From assembly GCA_015179025.1 (NCBI GenBank), contig WHUX01000139.1, forward strand, positions 62,001 to 126,000: 64,000 nt of DNA, in the 5' to 3' direction. The number at the start of each line of letters is the position of its first letter. Position 1 is the stretch's first letter. The translations under genes and the position numbers were made by a program. The notes beneath the pieces were generated by a model. That model had not been told where the DNA came from. It was given only the letters and a program-made list of their open reading frames with translations, and ran no database searches. Origin of the DNA: Terfezia claveryi (Eukaryota; Ascomycota; Pezizomycetes; Pezizales; Pezizaceae). Of the stretch, positions 11,377 through 23,597 are shown in pieces.

Positions 11377-12951
11377 TTATTGTTTCCATTTTGGAATTAT
11401 GACCTTGAGAAATATACCCTTAATAGCTGGGGTAGCCTTTGCTACTGCAATACCTCTAGTAGTCATTCCTGTCTTGGCATTTGTTGTCCTCTTACCAGTT
11501 GTACTCTCCTTAGGACCCTTGGCAGGCTTAGTTACTTCGGGAGCCTTACCAATTGGTGTATACTTAGCTGGTGGCACCAGACTGGCCAGCATACCTTTCA
11601 TAGATTTCCCCTTTGTAGATAGTTGATCCTTGGCAGCCAAAACCATTGTTTTACCCTTAGTTACAGTTGGCTTTGCAGTACCTTTAGTGTCCGATATATT
11701 TCTGGGGGCTATAACCGGAGGATTCTGTGCTCCGGAGACCATGCTTGGAGTATTTACCTGGCCAATGGGGTCTAGTTCAATTTGGAAATCTATTATGTTG
11801 GGCCCTCTATGAGCCATAACAATGCCACCAACTATATAATTTATGGAAAACAGTATAAATTATCTGGTGATGTCTATCCTATAGATATGTCAGATGACCC
11901 ATTGTAGTAGAATGAATGGTGTAACAGCTGCAATTATACCCACCATGTTATGCAAACCTAGTACCACTATAGAAGAGATGGTCATGAAACTGAATATCCA
12001 GCCCCTATATAGAGGGTCTGGACTATGCATTTCTAGCTTGATAATGTGTACCTCTACTATATTTGGAGGGCCTCCTACAGCTGGTGCCCAGCCTGCTAGA
12101 GGAGGTTGATAGTATAATGATGGTGCTAAAGGACTACCAGCAACCCCTGGTAGTGCCTCTGCAAGTGGGACTTTAGGTGCATTTGGGAAGCTTCCAGGAG
12201 GGGATAGCATAGGTATATGTGATCTAATAGGGGAGGAGGGTTTAGGAGGAGCTAGACGGCCTATCCCCGGTGCTCTTACTCGTCCTGGTGCTTGCGCTGG
12301 TATAGGAGGGGCTCATGCTGGTTTGGGGGGGGCTCATGCTAGTGTGGGGGGGGCTGGTACTAGTACGGTAGTAGGTAGTAGCGGGCTAGCTATAGGTCTT
12401 GCCACTCGAGTAGCAGCTCTTTATTACTCTGCGGAAGACATTGCTCTTGCCTTCTTAGTTCTTTAGTTCACTGGCATGTATATGGGTCCTGTGTTAGGTT
12501 GCTCCATATCTAGTAGTCAACTAATGAGTTCAATTACAATCCCTGGATAATCCTCCTTATATGAGGCTCAGGCTTCTACTATGGTCTCCCACATAGCTTA
12601 GTATGACTTTTGAGTCTTCTATACTACATTCTATATTAATTGATTTACCACACTGCAGTCCTCTTAGTGCTGGTAGTTCATCTAGCCCTTCAGAGCTATT
12701 GCAGGATATGCAGCACCCCATTCACACAACTTAGCAAATCTGGTTCGACCTAACTTGCCAGGTCCCAATATAGCAAAATCGGCCATCGTGCACTGTATAT
12801 ATGAGTGTCATATCTGGTAAAGGGTCTTTGGGATATTGAGGTCATTGAACCAAAGTTTATTAGCAAACCGTTTGGTGCCATGATCATCGTCTTCTGAACT
12901 ATTGCCACAGCTATCACTGATATTCTCTACCTTCTGTTTCTTTGTAAGCAT
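11377..12951 (-). pseudogene. Decayed minus-strand gene with Pro/Ala-rich middle, unknown product (e)
   Basis: Translation from an ATG at 12951 gives a coherent N-terminus (MLTKKQKVENIS, then an acidic SSEDDD block and TRFAKLCEWGAAYPAIALKG near 12760-12700) with stops mostly at likely former Trp codons. A Pro/Ala-rich section follows (about 12430-12080), then LQWVI and a stop near 11890. A second open part, 11817-11377, is Lys/Thr/Ala/Pro-rich (TTGKRTTNAKTGMTTRGIAV) and basic. No known domain is recognised. It may be the first gene of the same element as tracts (a)-(d). Confidence 0.4.
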
Positions 12952-14030
12952 GTTCCTAAAGTGCTACATTAATATTACATATGCCAGTAAGGCACTCTAA
13001 GTGTCTCTATATCTATACCTAAACTAGTATGATTACTACTAATAACTACTTAATTAATAGCTTAATCAAGCTTGTATGAATTAGCCATCCTAATGTCAAC
13101 TTCTGATACTTTTCTATACAATCCTGGTCCTATCTTCTGTATACTGTGAGAAATATCAATCCTCTATTCTAAGGTGCTGTAGGGTAGTTTAGAGGAGGAA
13201 AGGGTAGATGTGCTCGTCTGTACCTGTATTATACTCTAGGCTCTTTGTTTGTCAGGTAATAACTACACTTATGAAATAGGCTATAATAAACTGTCAGTAT
13301 TTAATATTTTTAGTTTATTATGATCCAGTTGCAGACATCAAAGATTTATAGACTGTCCAATTGGGATGTGGCTAGTCAATATAGGAACATGTTTTGATGC
13401 AAAATACTATATAGGCATTAATTACAAAGAGTATCTGGTATTCGGTAGAAACCTGTTGAAGCATTTCTTTGTATGCATTATCTTTATCTAGTAATATCTT
13501 TGTTTGTACTGGAGGGGTCATTCTTGTCTATCTTTATCAAGACTAGCCAGTCTAATTCAATATAGTATATAGGGAGAATCCATCCAGTTTAGGCAGGTGG
13601 ATCCTCAGAGGCTAGTTATGGTAGTAGCCTTAAGTATGATTGCAGGACTAGTATGCCTGGTAACTGACCAGTCATGACCACCTAACTAGATATGGGATAG
13701 CCTGTCAATGATAACAACCTAGTGCCAACCGACCTCCTTTCATGCCAACTCTATCATAATGTAAACTAGACTAGACACCATAAATATACCAAAGCCTAGT
13801 CCAGAGCCTACATAATTTACTTATTGGAGAAACCATAAGTACTGCCCTATTATTCAGTCGTATGGCTAGAAAAACTAATATCCAGAATAGGTTGTAGGTT
13901 TTGTAACTTTCAATTCCAAAAAGCTAGGCAGTATGGGAGACATTTGTAAGCCAAACATTACAAGTTGGCTTCAGCTATAGATCATTACAATCCTATCGAA
14001 GACCAGGAAGAATATCAACATCTCTATACA
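12952..14030. other. No recognised gene
   Basis: AT-rich sequence without a convincing frame on either strand. It probably holds the decayed 5' part of the Plavaka-like element whose recognisable transposase starts just downstream. Confidence 0.35.
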
Positions 14031-14039
14031 AACTACTTA

Positions 14040-14661
14040 GTATCTATAAGAATGTCAATCTTGCGGAAATGAATACACTCTATTTCCCCGATCTCTAAAG
14101 AGATTCTGACCAAACCCACAAAGTGATACCAGGAAACTGGGGCGGTGTTGAATACACTCCCCAATTAATGTTTGGGAGCTTTGCAATTGAGGACTGCTAT
14201 TGTAGAAGTAGTGGATGGTATAAGTCTATAAAATATCTGAGAAACAATAGGACAATGATGTGCGAAATCTGTTTTTAGATCTGCATTGTATTGTTCAAAT
14301 GGTCTGGCAGAAGTCTATACTAGTTACACAATCTCTGCTAGTAGAGTATAAAGTTGGAAAGATTATTACGACAATACCTTTGAATGGCCTGCAATTGCTT
14401 CAATTCAATCTAATATCGCCTTTCCAGAATGCATATAAATACAAGCTTGCCAGATTCTTCTATGAAAGCAAGACCTCATTAACAAATATTGATCATTTTT
14501 TCAAGGAAAATCTGCTACTACTAGGTCTTTCCAAGAGTGATGGAGTCTATTTTCGGTCCAGTTTTACATAGAGAAATAAGATGTATAAGTTGATTGATCA
14601 GCCCAACTGGTAGAAAGGAACAGTCGACTTTCACCTCCAAAAAGGCTATGTATTGTATTAT
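14040..14661 (+). pseudogene. Plavaka-like (KDZ) transposase, 5' part
   Basis: Plus-strand coding with RIP-like stops. The segment AYKYKLARFFYESKTSLTNI followed by DHFFKEN (ORF 14260-14571) resembles the Plavaka block in which an ARW..S.LS..IDDFLK motif occurs. It is followed in frame by MYKLIDQPNW, then KGTVDFHLQKGYVLYY. The coding is cut at 14661 by the Gypsy-A' retrotransposon and continues at 24252 with RDLEDILRYLLP. Removing the insertion plus one ATTAT copy restores one frame, so the two parts are one gene. The protein would be a DDE-type cut-and-paste transposase. Assignment rests on remembered family motifs, without a search. Confidence 0.7.
14657..14661. repeat. Left target-site duplication of Gypsy-A' (ATTAT)
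   Basis: ATTAT lies directly before the 5' LTR, and the same five bases directly follow the 3' LTR at 24247-24251. Five-base duplications are normal for Ty3/Gypsy integrases. Confidence 0.9.
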
Positions 14662-15290
14662 TGTAAGGAAGTGGCTTACTCATACCCTATAACTAACCCT
14701 CTCCCTCACAAATGTATTTCTTATGTATTTTCTTACTCAGCAAGTATCTCAAAACACATAACATTCTGTGTGCTGTCTGCCTTACTAATATTTCACATGC
14801 TTTTATATGCTTTCACATGCTTTCACATGCTTTCACATGTATAAGTCAAAGTTAAGACTTAACTTATTTTGTACTAGATAGTATTTGGAAGTACTATCTA
14901 GAAGATCAGATGATATTGATCTCAATTACATGTAAGGGTCAGATGATGGTGTACTGCCTCAGCACTGCCCTAGCACTGCCCCATTAGAAACATATATAGT
15001 CCCCTGAATTTCCCTTCAGTTGGATAGAGAGTTAGAACTCAGAACATAGTTAGAGTATAATCAATATAGAAGTTCCACTAGTTAATCTTCTAAGTTCCTT
15101 TGGCACTCCTATACTTGTTTACCTATTTCAGTAATCTTATACTACTGGTAATAACTTTAATAGTGAGATTAAATAATACACTATTAGTAATCTACTTTGT
15201 AGTATACATTACTAGCCTAAGATTATCTAATTTGATTGGATCCTTATCTAATCTAATCTGATCTTCCAGTCCTTCTAACAACACTTTATA
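14662..15290 (+). repeat. Gypsy-A' 5' LTR
   Basis: Begins TGTAAGGAAG and ends ACTTTATA, where the 3' LTR has ACTCTACA: two C-to-T changes that also remove the terminal CA. It includes TTTCACATG/C repeats and the ACATATATAGTCCCC block, the likely promoter. Confidence 0.92.
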
Positions 15291-15595
15291 TTTTTTTAAC
15301 CTAAAAACTTGATTCTTACCTAACTAGGAAGGCCTGATCAACCTTACCTAATCAACAAAGTTTCTACCAACAAGAATAGAAACTAGAGCCAGTATATGCC
15401 TACAGCATAAAGCATAGTAGTATAAAGTCTAATAGTCAGCAGTAAGACTATCCTCCAAATAGCAACAGTAAGACTATTCAACAAATAGCAACCAGTAAAG
15501 CCTACAAATAGTAGCAAAACAACATAAGAGGGTAACAACAACTGTATTTAACTGGCAAATATAAAGAAAACAACAAACTACCTAATTTGGTAACT

Positions 15596-16060
15596 CTAAG
15601 ACCTAGAAACTGCCTCAAAAGTCCAATAAGGGTGTGGATTATAGGAACAAGTCCTATCAACATCTAAACTCCAGAGAGTATCCCAGCTCCACTTTCTACC
15701 TAGCCAAAAGAAAAATTGGGAATTTTCCCAATAAGTAGAACAAGGAAAGTTTTTGTACCTCTCTCTCCAAAAAGAACACAAGTACCTAGCAGTCCAACCC
15801 CTATCCTTCCACTCAACTTTCTTCCCAGCATTTAAAGGAAACCCTGCTCCAACAACAATTTCATCAACAAAAGTAACCCTTTTTCCCTTCAGTTTCCTCT
15901 CTCCTTTACCATAGTCAACTTTGGTATCAGAGGCAACAGATAAAGGATAAGAAGGAAGTTGATAAGAAGTAGATACTTCTTTATCAGGATCCACCTTGAA
16001 GAAAGCAGGAATAGAAGAAACAGAGTCCAAGGAATCAGTGGTATAATATTTAATAGACAT
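15596..16060 (-). CDS. Antisense ORF in the Gypsy-A' leader (154 aa), unknown
   Basis: Between the 5' LTR and gag, the minus strand is open from an ATG at 16060 to a TAG at 15596. The product is not low-complexity: it has RKLKGKRVTFVDEIVVGAGF, then a Trp/Tyr/Phe-rich half (KDRGWTARYLCSFWRERY, FFFWLGRKWSWDTLWSLDVD). All of its Trp codons are intact, although Trp codons in the sense frames nearby are often stops. The frame stays open upstream to 16249, but that part overlaps the sense gag frame and is probably chance. Antisense genes are known in some plant Gypsy lineages; in a fungal chromovirus I cannot name a counterpart. It could still be accidental. Confidence 0.4.
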   Translation of the reverse strand: MSIKYYTTDSLDSVSSIPAFFKVDPDKEVSTSYQLPSYPLSVASDTKVDYGKGERKLKGKRVTFVDEIVVGAGFPLNAGKKVEWKDRGWTARYLCSFWRERYKNFPCSTYWENSQFFFWLGRKWSWDTLWSLDVDRTCSYNPHPYWTFEAVSRS

Positions 16061-16088
16061 GGAGACTCCTAAATAAAAAAACACTAGT

Positions 16089-17930
16089 GTGATAGAAGCA
16101 GGAGTTAGAGCTAGGAAAGGTAGGAGAAAGGCAATGACAAGTGAGGAGCTAGAAGCACTTAAGGCCAAGTTAGTCAATACTCCTAAAAAGAAAGTTCCAA
16201 CTGGGAAAGATATTACAGAAAAGGAAATGGAAACAAGGAAAATAGTCATTGGGCCTAATTCATTAATGTCTGAAGTAAGGATTGTAACACCTCCTACAAT
16301 AAAAGCCTTTTGGGATAAGAATCAGTCATCATGGTACCAAAGGATATTACAGGTATTTATATGCCTAACAATAAACAATATGTTATCAAAAAGAAAAAGG
16401 AACTATTAGCTGAAGTAGCAGAAAAGTTCATGATTTTTCAACAGAAAGACCAATTTGATAAGTGAGTTCAAATGGACTTTCAACTCTCATCTACTTCAAA
16501 AGCAGTATAGCCTTACCCAACCTATAACCTATGTAAAGGAGTTCTATGGCTAGCATTAAACTGGCCTTTCCTGACACAGTACATGCTTATAGGTAACCTA
16601 TATAATCTGAAAACTCCAGAAATAGTGCCTCTAATAACAGAACCTATAGAAACTTATGAAGAGATAGGAAGGAAACTGTTTGGAGCTGGAGGCAAGGGTA
16701 AGGGGAAAAGTGTACAATATGAAAAGAAGATAATAGAGATTATGAAATAGATATAGAAGAAATATCTAAAAAGGACATGCCACCACTACCTAAAGATAGG
16801 AAAAAGCCAACACATACCAAAAAGAGTAAGACTCTGACAAGAAGTCTAAAAGGAGCACTAGTAGTGTAGCTAGAGGTGGAAGTAAGGACCCAGGATCTGG
16901 ATCTGATGGTGATGAGTCACATAATGGCTCTGATGATGACAGAAAAAAAGGTCAACTAGTGAACCTAGCCCTCACCACTTGGAATAGTCTAAAAAGACTA
17001 GTCAAAAGATACCCTCATAACAGATTAGCAAATCTCTAGTCAAAAAGGCAAACAAACTTGCAAAGATTCCTAATCCCCCAATGATTGATAGAGTATCAGA
17101 GAAATGGAGGGATCAAACTACCTTTAACAATTATATACAACAGTTGCAGAAGTAGGTAGAGTATTAGGGGATGGATATAGCAAGTTGGGAAAGCTGGATA
17201 GAGCAAGTTTTATGTTTGAAAGAGTGCTCAACTTGGTATAACCAGTATTGCTCTGAGAAAGCTGATGTTGAGGACAGGAATTTCCATGAATTTATGTTAA
17301 AACTAAGAGGTAAACTCATCTCTACAGTAGCACCTGAAGTCTTATGGAAACAATATCTGTCATACCATCAGAGGCCAGAAGTTACTATCCTGCAGTATGT
17401 ACAGAACCTAGAAGAGTTTAAAATTAAGTGCAATGATCTAAATGGAAAAGACATGATAAGTGATCATGTACTAAAAATGAAACTAGTAGATAGACTAGTA
17501 CCCCTGCTTAGGGCTAAAGTCAAAGGGTTAATATCATATAAGTCAGTCTTTGAGGAAATATTGAACAAAATTGCAGTTTAGAAGGATGTGCTAAAACAAG
17601 AGACCAAATCCTTGCAACAGCACCAAAAGAAGGCTAATAAGTAATAAGGCTCTGGTAAACCTATGGAATGGACTAAGTCTGAATTTAAATTACCTGAAAA
17701 GGTGGTCAGGAATGCAGCTAAAGTTGCTGGTAGAAGGGTAGATCAGGAGGACTCTATGGCAACTTCCCTAATGCTAGAAAGAATAAAACTAAATATACAC
17801 CTTATACAGAATAGGAGAAGAAAAGGGAAAAGCTGCAAGGATAGGGTCTTGCTATCACTGTGGTCAGAAGGGTCACAGTTCTAGGACTGCCCTAATAAGA
17901 GGGTATCTTCAGCTTACCAATATATGGAAT
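16089..17930 (+). pseudogene. Gypsy-A' gag
   Basis: Gag is the structural protein that packages element RNA. A Lys-rich N-terminal frame begins at 16089. Acidic/Lys linker sequence follows with stops, then the Gag core at 17171-17581, with features of retrotransposon Gag proteins such as FHEFMLKLRGKL and LSYHQRPEVTILQYVQNLEE. A zinc knuckle follows at about 17845-17890: CYHCGQKGHSSR fits C-x2-C-x4-H, but the last Cys is out of frame because of an apparent one-base loss. Several in-frame stops show the copy is dead. Confidence 0.8.
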
Positions 17931-18060
17931 CTAGACCAGGAGTCAGAAGATTCCTCCTTACTAGCCTTTTAGGCCTAATACTACATGGCCTCCACAGAAG
18001 GTGAAGACAGCATATTAAGAGATTGATATAGAACAACAAGAGTCAGCTGCACTCTAGGTT

Positions 18061-20160
18061 ATGAGGAACCCTAATGATACAAAGAAGTTCTTAGTGCCAG
18101 AAAGCCATAGAACTTCTAATGCAGCTGAAATTAAAATTAATGGACATATTGCTTATGCACTATTTGATCTATGTACATCAGGTGGAGACCTGATATTAGC
18201 AAATTATTGTCAGCTGTTTAATATACCCTTGAAAGAGATCAGCTAGAAGCCTCTGTAAACTGCAATTAAAGGTAGCAGATCTCAAATAATAAATACAGCA
18301 ATAGTCACAGTAAATCTACAAGTATACCAAGAAACTAGGACATTCTATATAGCCAACCTGAAGGACTGGGATGTTATATTTAGTGAACCTGCACTGAGGG
18401 ATTATAAAGTAATTATGAATATCAAAGATAATGCAATCACTATACAACCTACAGATAGGACAAGGATTGACATTACTATGCTTAAAACCAAGGATATACT
18501 TGGAAGAGTTACCACTACAGCTATGAATATAGGTAGAACGAGGAAGATTGGTTTAAAAGAGATAATCTAATGGCTATTATGACTGAAGTTGGAGGTAGAT
18601 TAATACACCACCCAAAACCAACTACAGTAATACCATAGATACAAGATGATCTGTCAGAAGACCTAGAGGAAGACCAGGAATTGTCACAAGAGTGGTTTGA
18701 CTCATCAGAGTGGTCAGAGCTAGAAGATGATGGAAGCTCTCCAGTTATTACAAATGCAGTTAATCTGGAAGAAGTGGAGTTTAATATATTTGAGAAATTC
18801 CCTGAACTATTCCCAAAGGAGAAACCAACTGCATTGCTATCAATCAGAGAACCTTATGATATCATGCAACATAAGATCATAGTTCCTAATGGTACAACTT
18901 GGGAACCTGTATACTACACAAATTATATAAGGTTCTTAGATCAAGTAACAGAGAAAATGAGGACTGAGCTAGAATCTAGAACAATAGTACCATCTAGCTT
19001 ACTGAATAGTATTCACATATTTACACAGCTTAAAAGGGATTTAGACAAGAATGGCAAGCAACAGGCCAGATTCTTGCTATACTGTGTACCCAGAAATAAG
19101 CTAGTACAAAAGGATAAAACACCCATGCCAAATATCAAAGCAATATTGGACTGGATAGCTAGCAAGGAATATATTTCAGCAGCTGATCTGGCAGATGGGT
19201 ATCACAATATTAGGCATGCATATAAATCAGTAAAATATAGCACCTTTACAAATAATCTACGGAAATTGGACTCACTAGTCATGCAGCAAGGAGATTGCAA
19301 TGCACCTGCAACTATAATGAGGGCTATGAATTGGTTACTGAGGGATTATATTGGAAAAACAGTCATGGTTTATTTAGATGACATTCTGATTGGAATAGAT
19401 ACCCTGGAAGAATATAAGGAAGTATCGAGAGGGATCTGCAGGATATTTCCTAGGGAAAAGTTTTTCTTCAATAAAAAGAAATGCCAGATCCTTGCTACAA
19501 GGCTGAAAGTACTAGGATTCATTGTCACTAAGAAAGGGTTAGAAATGGATCTAGAAAAATTAACTCAATAGCAAATTACCCTATCCCTGACTCAAAAAAG
19601 AAATTACAGAAATTTCTAGAGATGGTTAATTACTTGAGAAGGTTTTGTCTAGAATTGGGAGCTATAGCCAAACTACTATCAGAATTCCAAGGGTCAACAA
19701 AGAAGCACATATAGACTCCTTTGCATAATTAGTCATTTGTTAGAGTTAAAGAGCTAATAATGAGCAATAAGGTGATCAAGCCAATTAATCATGACTTAGG
19801 CCTTCTAATCTATTTAATTACAGATGCCAGTAATATAAGGATCTCAGGATGAATTGGCCAAATGGAGAATGGTGTTATTAGGCCAGTAGAATTTTACTCT
19901 AGGAAATTAAATGATAGACAAATGAATTATAAAACAACTGATAAGGAATTATTAGTAATTGTTGACTCACTGAGGTATTTCAGGCCTGAACTACAGGGTC
20001 ACAAGGTAATGATCCAAATTGATCACAAACCCTTAGTCACATTTATGGATAGTATTCCTGAAAGTCCGATAAAAAGAAGGTGGCAAGAGAAAATGAGTTA
20101 GTTTGACCTAACTCTAGAATACATTCAGGGCAAGGACAACCACATAGTAGATGTAATGTC
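18061..20160 (+). pseudogene. Gypsy-A' protease, reverse transcriptase and RNase H
   Basis: The protease is at about 18110-18260: ALFDLCTSGGDLI matches the D-S/T-G active-site loop, with the central residues changed. RT is best seen in 18681-19571 (296 aa): SAADLADGYHNI carries the first catalytic Asp and VMVYLDDILIG the YLDD box. RNase H follows at about 19815-20110 (MENGVIRPVEFYSRKLNDRQ, then TTDKELLVIVDSLRYF). Stops at sites such as 18587, 19569, 19686 and 19851 break the polyprotein. Compared with Gypsy-A, several are TGG-to-TAG/TGA or CAG-to-TAG. Confidence 0.88.
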
Positions 20161-21811
20161 CAGAGGAGTATATAGTCCCTCTGGAATCTCCTCTACTGGA
20201 CAGTCTTTTCACTACACAGGTTCTTTACTACAACTTCCAGTAGTAAGTAACCACCTTTCTGTTTCCATACAAACTTTTAAGAAAACTCCCCCTCCACATT
20301 CTCCACTACCAACCATGCCTTCCCCACAACAGCTTAGGATTAGAGGAGCCACTGAGAGACCAGTGTCTCCATCAATCCTTGAGAGAAATTCTCCCAATAC
20401 CATCCAAAGGAGAAGGAGACTCTCTCCTCTCTAAATTACCACCACCAACCTCCCACAAAGGCCAGTATAGGAGGTTGATGGTACTAGGCCTGTCTGGCAT
20501 GACAGAGAAGGCCTGAATATAGTGTTTGAGGCTGAAAGATACAAAGCCACAGTTGAGGATGACCCTAAACCTGATGAATCTAATACCCCACAAAGAAATT
20601 TCAGGCTTAGACAGCTCCAGCAGGAGCCAGCAGCAGTCCAAACTGCTGCCACTGCTACCAGGGCCCAGGCCTAACAACAGCAATAAGAGAGTGAGGAAAG
20701 AGGAAGGTCAGTTACAAGAAAACCCAAGTTTGAAGTAGTAATTAACAAAAGACCTAGTATATCCTCTCCCTCCACTCTTACTGCCCCTGAGGTAGAGGAC
20801 CCACAGGAATGGACCCTTGTGGATCAATCCTCTGACTCAGATGAACCTGAGGAATGGGAAAGAGCCAGGAAAACCATGACTACAGAACAGATGGAATAGT
20901 CCTTGAGAAGGTCTGACAGGGGTTCTGTGGTTGTGGGAAGCCTTCAGGAGTGGAATCCCACTCTTGAAGGTACCTTGAAGAGAAGGGCAGCCTCACCTAA
21001 GTGCAAGGATGAGGCAGACAACAAGAAGGTGCACTTCCAGCCTCCTTCTCCTCCAGGAGCCTCACCTGTATTCTCTGTCAGTACCCTTCTTGACACCTCT
21101 TTTGAGGATCCAATCCTCCCATCTACCTCCAACAAAACTCAGACACAGAAGTTTTGTTCCCAATGTGGTAAGGTGGACTACACCTTTTCCCAATGCAATA
21201 ACAAAGACCCTACTATTAATCTTTATGACAAATGTTGGGCATTTGGACCATTTAAGGAGGAATGGTCTAGAGGCATCAAATTTCCTCCTCCCAGATGCAC
21301 CAATTGCATGGAAACTACTCACCTCAGCAACAAATGCCCCCTTGACAACAAACTCTATCCACTACTAACAGAAACCATCAGAAAATGCAGTATATGCAAC
21401 CAAGATGGCCACTGGTCTCATCTATACCCAAGACTCCCAAATGTCACTACTATAGGAGGAAAAGTCATACTAAGATGCAAGTATTGTCTTGGTTACCATA
21501 ACTTGAACAAAAACTTTGTCAGCTCCTATAACACTAGAAAAAATAATTTGAAGGCCCTCAATAAGCCCTTCCACAATAGTAACTACCTTAAAAAGGCACT
21601 AGGAGTCCAGGATGATAATGAAAAGAGTATAGAACCAGATTTGGTAATTGCTGAGTGGATAAGAGATTATGAGTTAGAATGGCATTATGGAGAAGAGATG
21701 GAAAAAGATATAGTGTTTAGACTACTGTACTTAAGAATTAAAAAAGGAGAACAGGTACCTACAGCAAAGGTACCGAATGGATTCATATACTTGCTGAAGA
21801 ATTTTACTTGA
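20161..21811 (+). pseudogene. Gypsy-A' spacer with tandem zinc knuckles between RNase H and integrase
   Basis: A Pro/Arg-rich linker is followed by an acidic stretch and by an open frame 20903-21811 (302 aa). This frame contains CSQCGKVDYTFSQC, CTNCMETTHLSNKC (a perfect C-x2-C-x4-H-x4-C knuckle) and CSICNQDGHWSHLY, a third knuckle with the last Cys replaced by Tyr. The remaining part is Lys-rich and leads into the integrase N-terminus. The extra nucleic-acid-binding module is conserved between both Gypsy-A copies, so it is a family trait. Its role, perhaps in RNA or chromatin binding, is unknown. Confidence 0.72.
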
Positions 21812-21834
21812 AGGATGGTTATTCCTAAAGGACT

Positions 21835-22770
21835 ACAAGTTAAAGGTAACCCTGCTTCTGAAGCCTTTATTTAACAAGCACATGTCACTACTGGATATGG
21901 AGGCCTTGCAAAAACAGGATATGAGCTTACTAATTAGTACATCTTTCAGGATTTTTATAAGCAGGTTGAAGAATTTGTGAGGAGTTGTGAAACCTGCCAA
22001 ATCACCAAGGGATCCATACAGAAACCCCCTGGATTTCTTACTTCTCTCAATGTACTAACCAGGCCATGGGTAGCATGGCTATGGATTTTCTTAGTATGGA
22101 ACCTGTTATGATTTCATGTACTGAATTTACTCTTAGTTACAGAACTCCTGTTGATAATAAGCCTCATATGTTGACATTTCATAAGTTATTGGTCATAACT
22201 GACAGATATTCTGATTTTACATTTTTACTACCTATTGCAGATAATGTTGACACATTAGGAGTTATTGATATCTTTGAAAGATTTATTAAGCCTAATATGG
22301 GATTTCCTTATGAAATTGTTTCTGACCAAGACCCCTTATTTATGTCTACTACATTTCAAGATTGGATGTAGAATAATGGAATTTTGCATAAAGCATCTTC
22401 CACATATCACCCCCAGACTGATAGGATAAGTAAAAGAAAGAATAGGACAATTATTCCTATGTTTGCAGCTAAGAAGCTGGAACAGGGAATGAATTGGGTA
22501 TAAGCCACACCTTCTGTTCAAATAGAGGTGAATGCAAGAGATAGTGCCACAAGAGGACACTCCCCTTTCTTTACCAAGCTAGGATACCAGCCTAATTTGT
22601 CTGTACCTATCCTACCTCACCCTACACCTACCTATTCAAACCCTATAACCAGATTTTACCAGGTTGCTGAAAACCTTACTAAAGTAAAAAAGGACCAAAT
22701 TCAGCAAGCCAACAAACACAGAAGAGCCTCTCCTAATTACCAAGTTAATGATCAGGTGATGCTATAAACA
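21835..22770 (+). pseudogene. Gypsy-A' integrase
   Basis: The zinc-binding N-terminus is visible: HVTTGYGGLAKTGYELTN (second His changed to Tyr) and SCETCQITKG for the Cys pair. The catalytic core at 22066-22450 shows LLVITDRYSDFTFLLPIAD and EIVSDQDPLFMSTTFQDW for the two Asp residues. The Glu position is changed to Lys (ISKRKNRT, where Gypsy-A has TSERKNRT), a G-to-A change that would by itself inactivate the enzyme. Stops are present at about 22369 and 22501. Confidence 0.85.
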
Positions 22771-23535
22771 AAAAACCTACCAGCAAGGTACCACTCCTCC
22801 AAACTATCCCCTAAATAGATAGACGCCTTCACCATTACCAAATATTTACTATAGAGTCAAAATACTAAACTTGACTTCACTGACTTCCCTGACCTCAATA
22901 ATATCAACAATTCCTTCCACACCTCACTTCTGAAACCCTTCTTCCAAAATCCAATACAACTGTTCCCTTCCAGGACTCTAGAACAACCAGGACCAGTTCA
23001 GGAAGATAGGTATGAGGTAGAAAGAGTATTGGAATTCAGGTCACAACCTAGAATAGGGAAGTTACAGTACAAGGTGAAATAGAAGGGATGGCCTCATAAG
23101 TATAATGAGTAGGTATATGCTGATAGTGTTGATGAGTCATTAAAAAAACAATTCTGGTTGGTTGGAAATAAGCAGGCAACTTACAAGAAGAGAAAGGTTA
23201 GTAAGGATAAGCTTGAAAAAAACAAGACAAGGAAAGAGACCTTGGAAATGATTAATAATGAAAGGAAGTAAGTCCTCAATCCCCCTATTTCATCTAATGA
23301 AGTCAAGATTGATAGAGGCAAAGGAAAAGAGGTGGACTTACCCCAATTGATGCTTAGATATTTCTTTAAAGAAAGACAACCACAAAGGGTAATTAGTTAG
23401 TATTTTGATGACATTCCTATTGTTAAGGATTTCAAGCAGGGGTATAATAATATCAAGTATGATACAGAAGTAGAAGGCAGTAGTTCCTACAAAGATAAAA
23501 ACAATAGGTATTATGGATTAAATGTTGTCTACTAA
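22771..23535 (+). pseudogene. Gypsy-A' integrase C-terminus and chromodomain, broken
   Basis: Homologous to 3300-4093 of Gypsy-A. The chromodomain segment near 23010-23150 is recognisable (YEVERVLEFRSQPR, then YKVK*KGWPHKYNE*VYA), with two key Trp codons now TAG. The C-terminal tail is conserved up to NNRYYGLNVVY before the stop at about 23535. Confidence 0.85.
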
Positions 23536-23597
23536 TGTATATAAATCCAGACCCTGTTTATTTCCTAAGATAGAGTTTTTATCTAAATAAGGAGGCA

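Noticed and set aside
15291..15330. Primer-binding site of Gypsy-A'
   Set aside because: The bases after the 5' LTR are AT-rich and I could not match them to a tRNA 3' end; decay may have erased the site.
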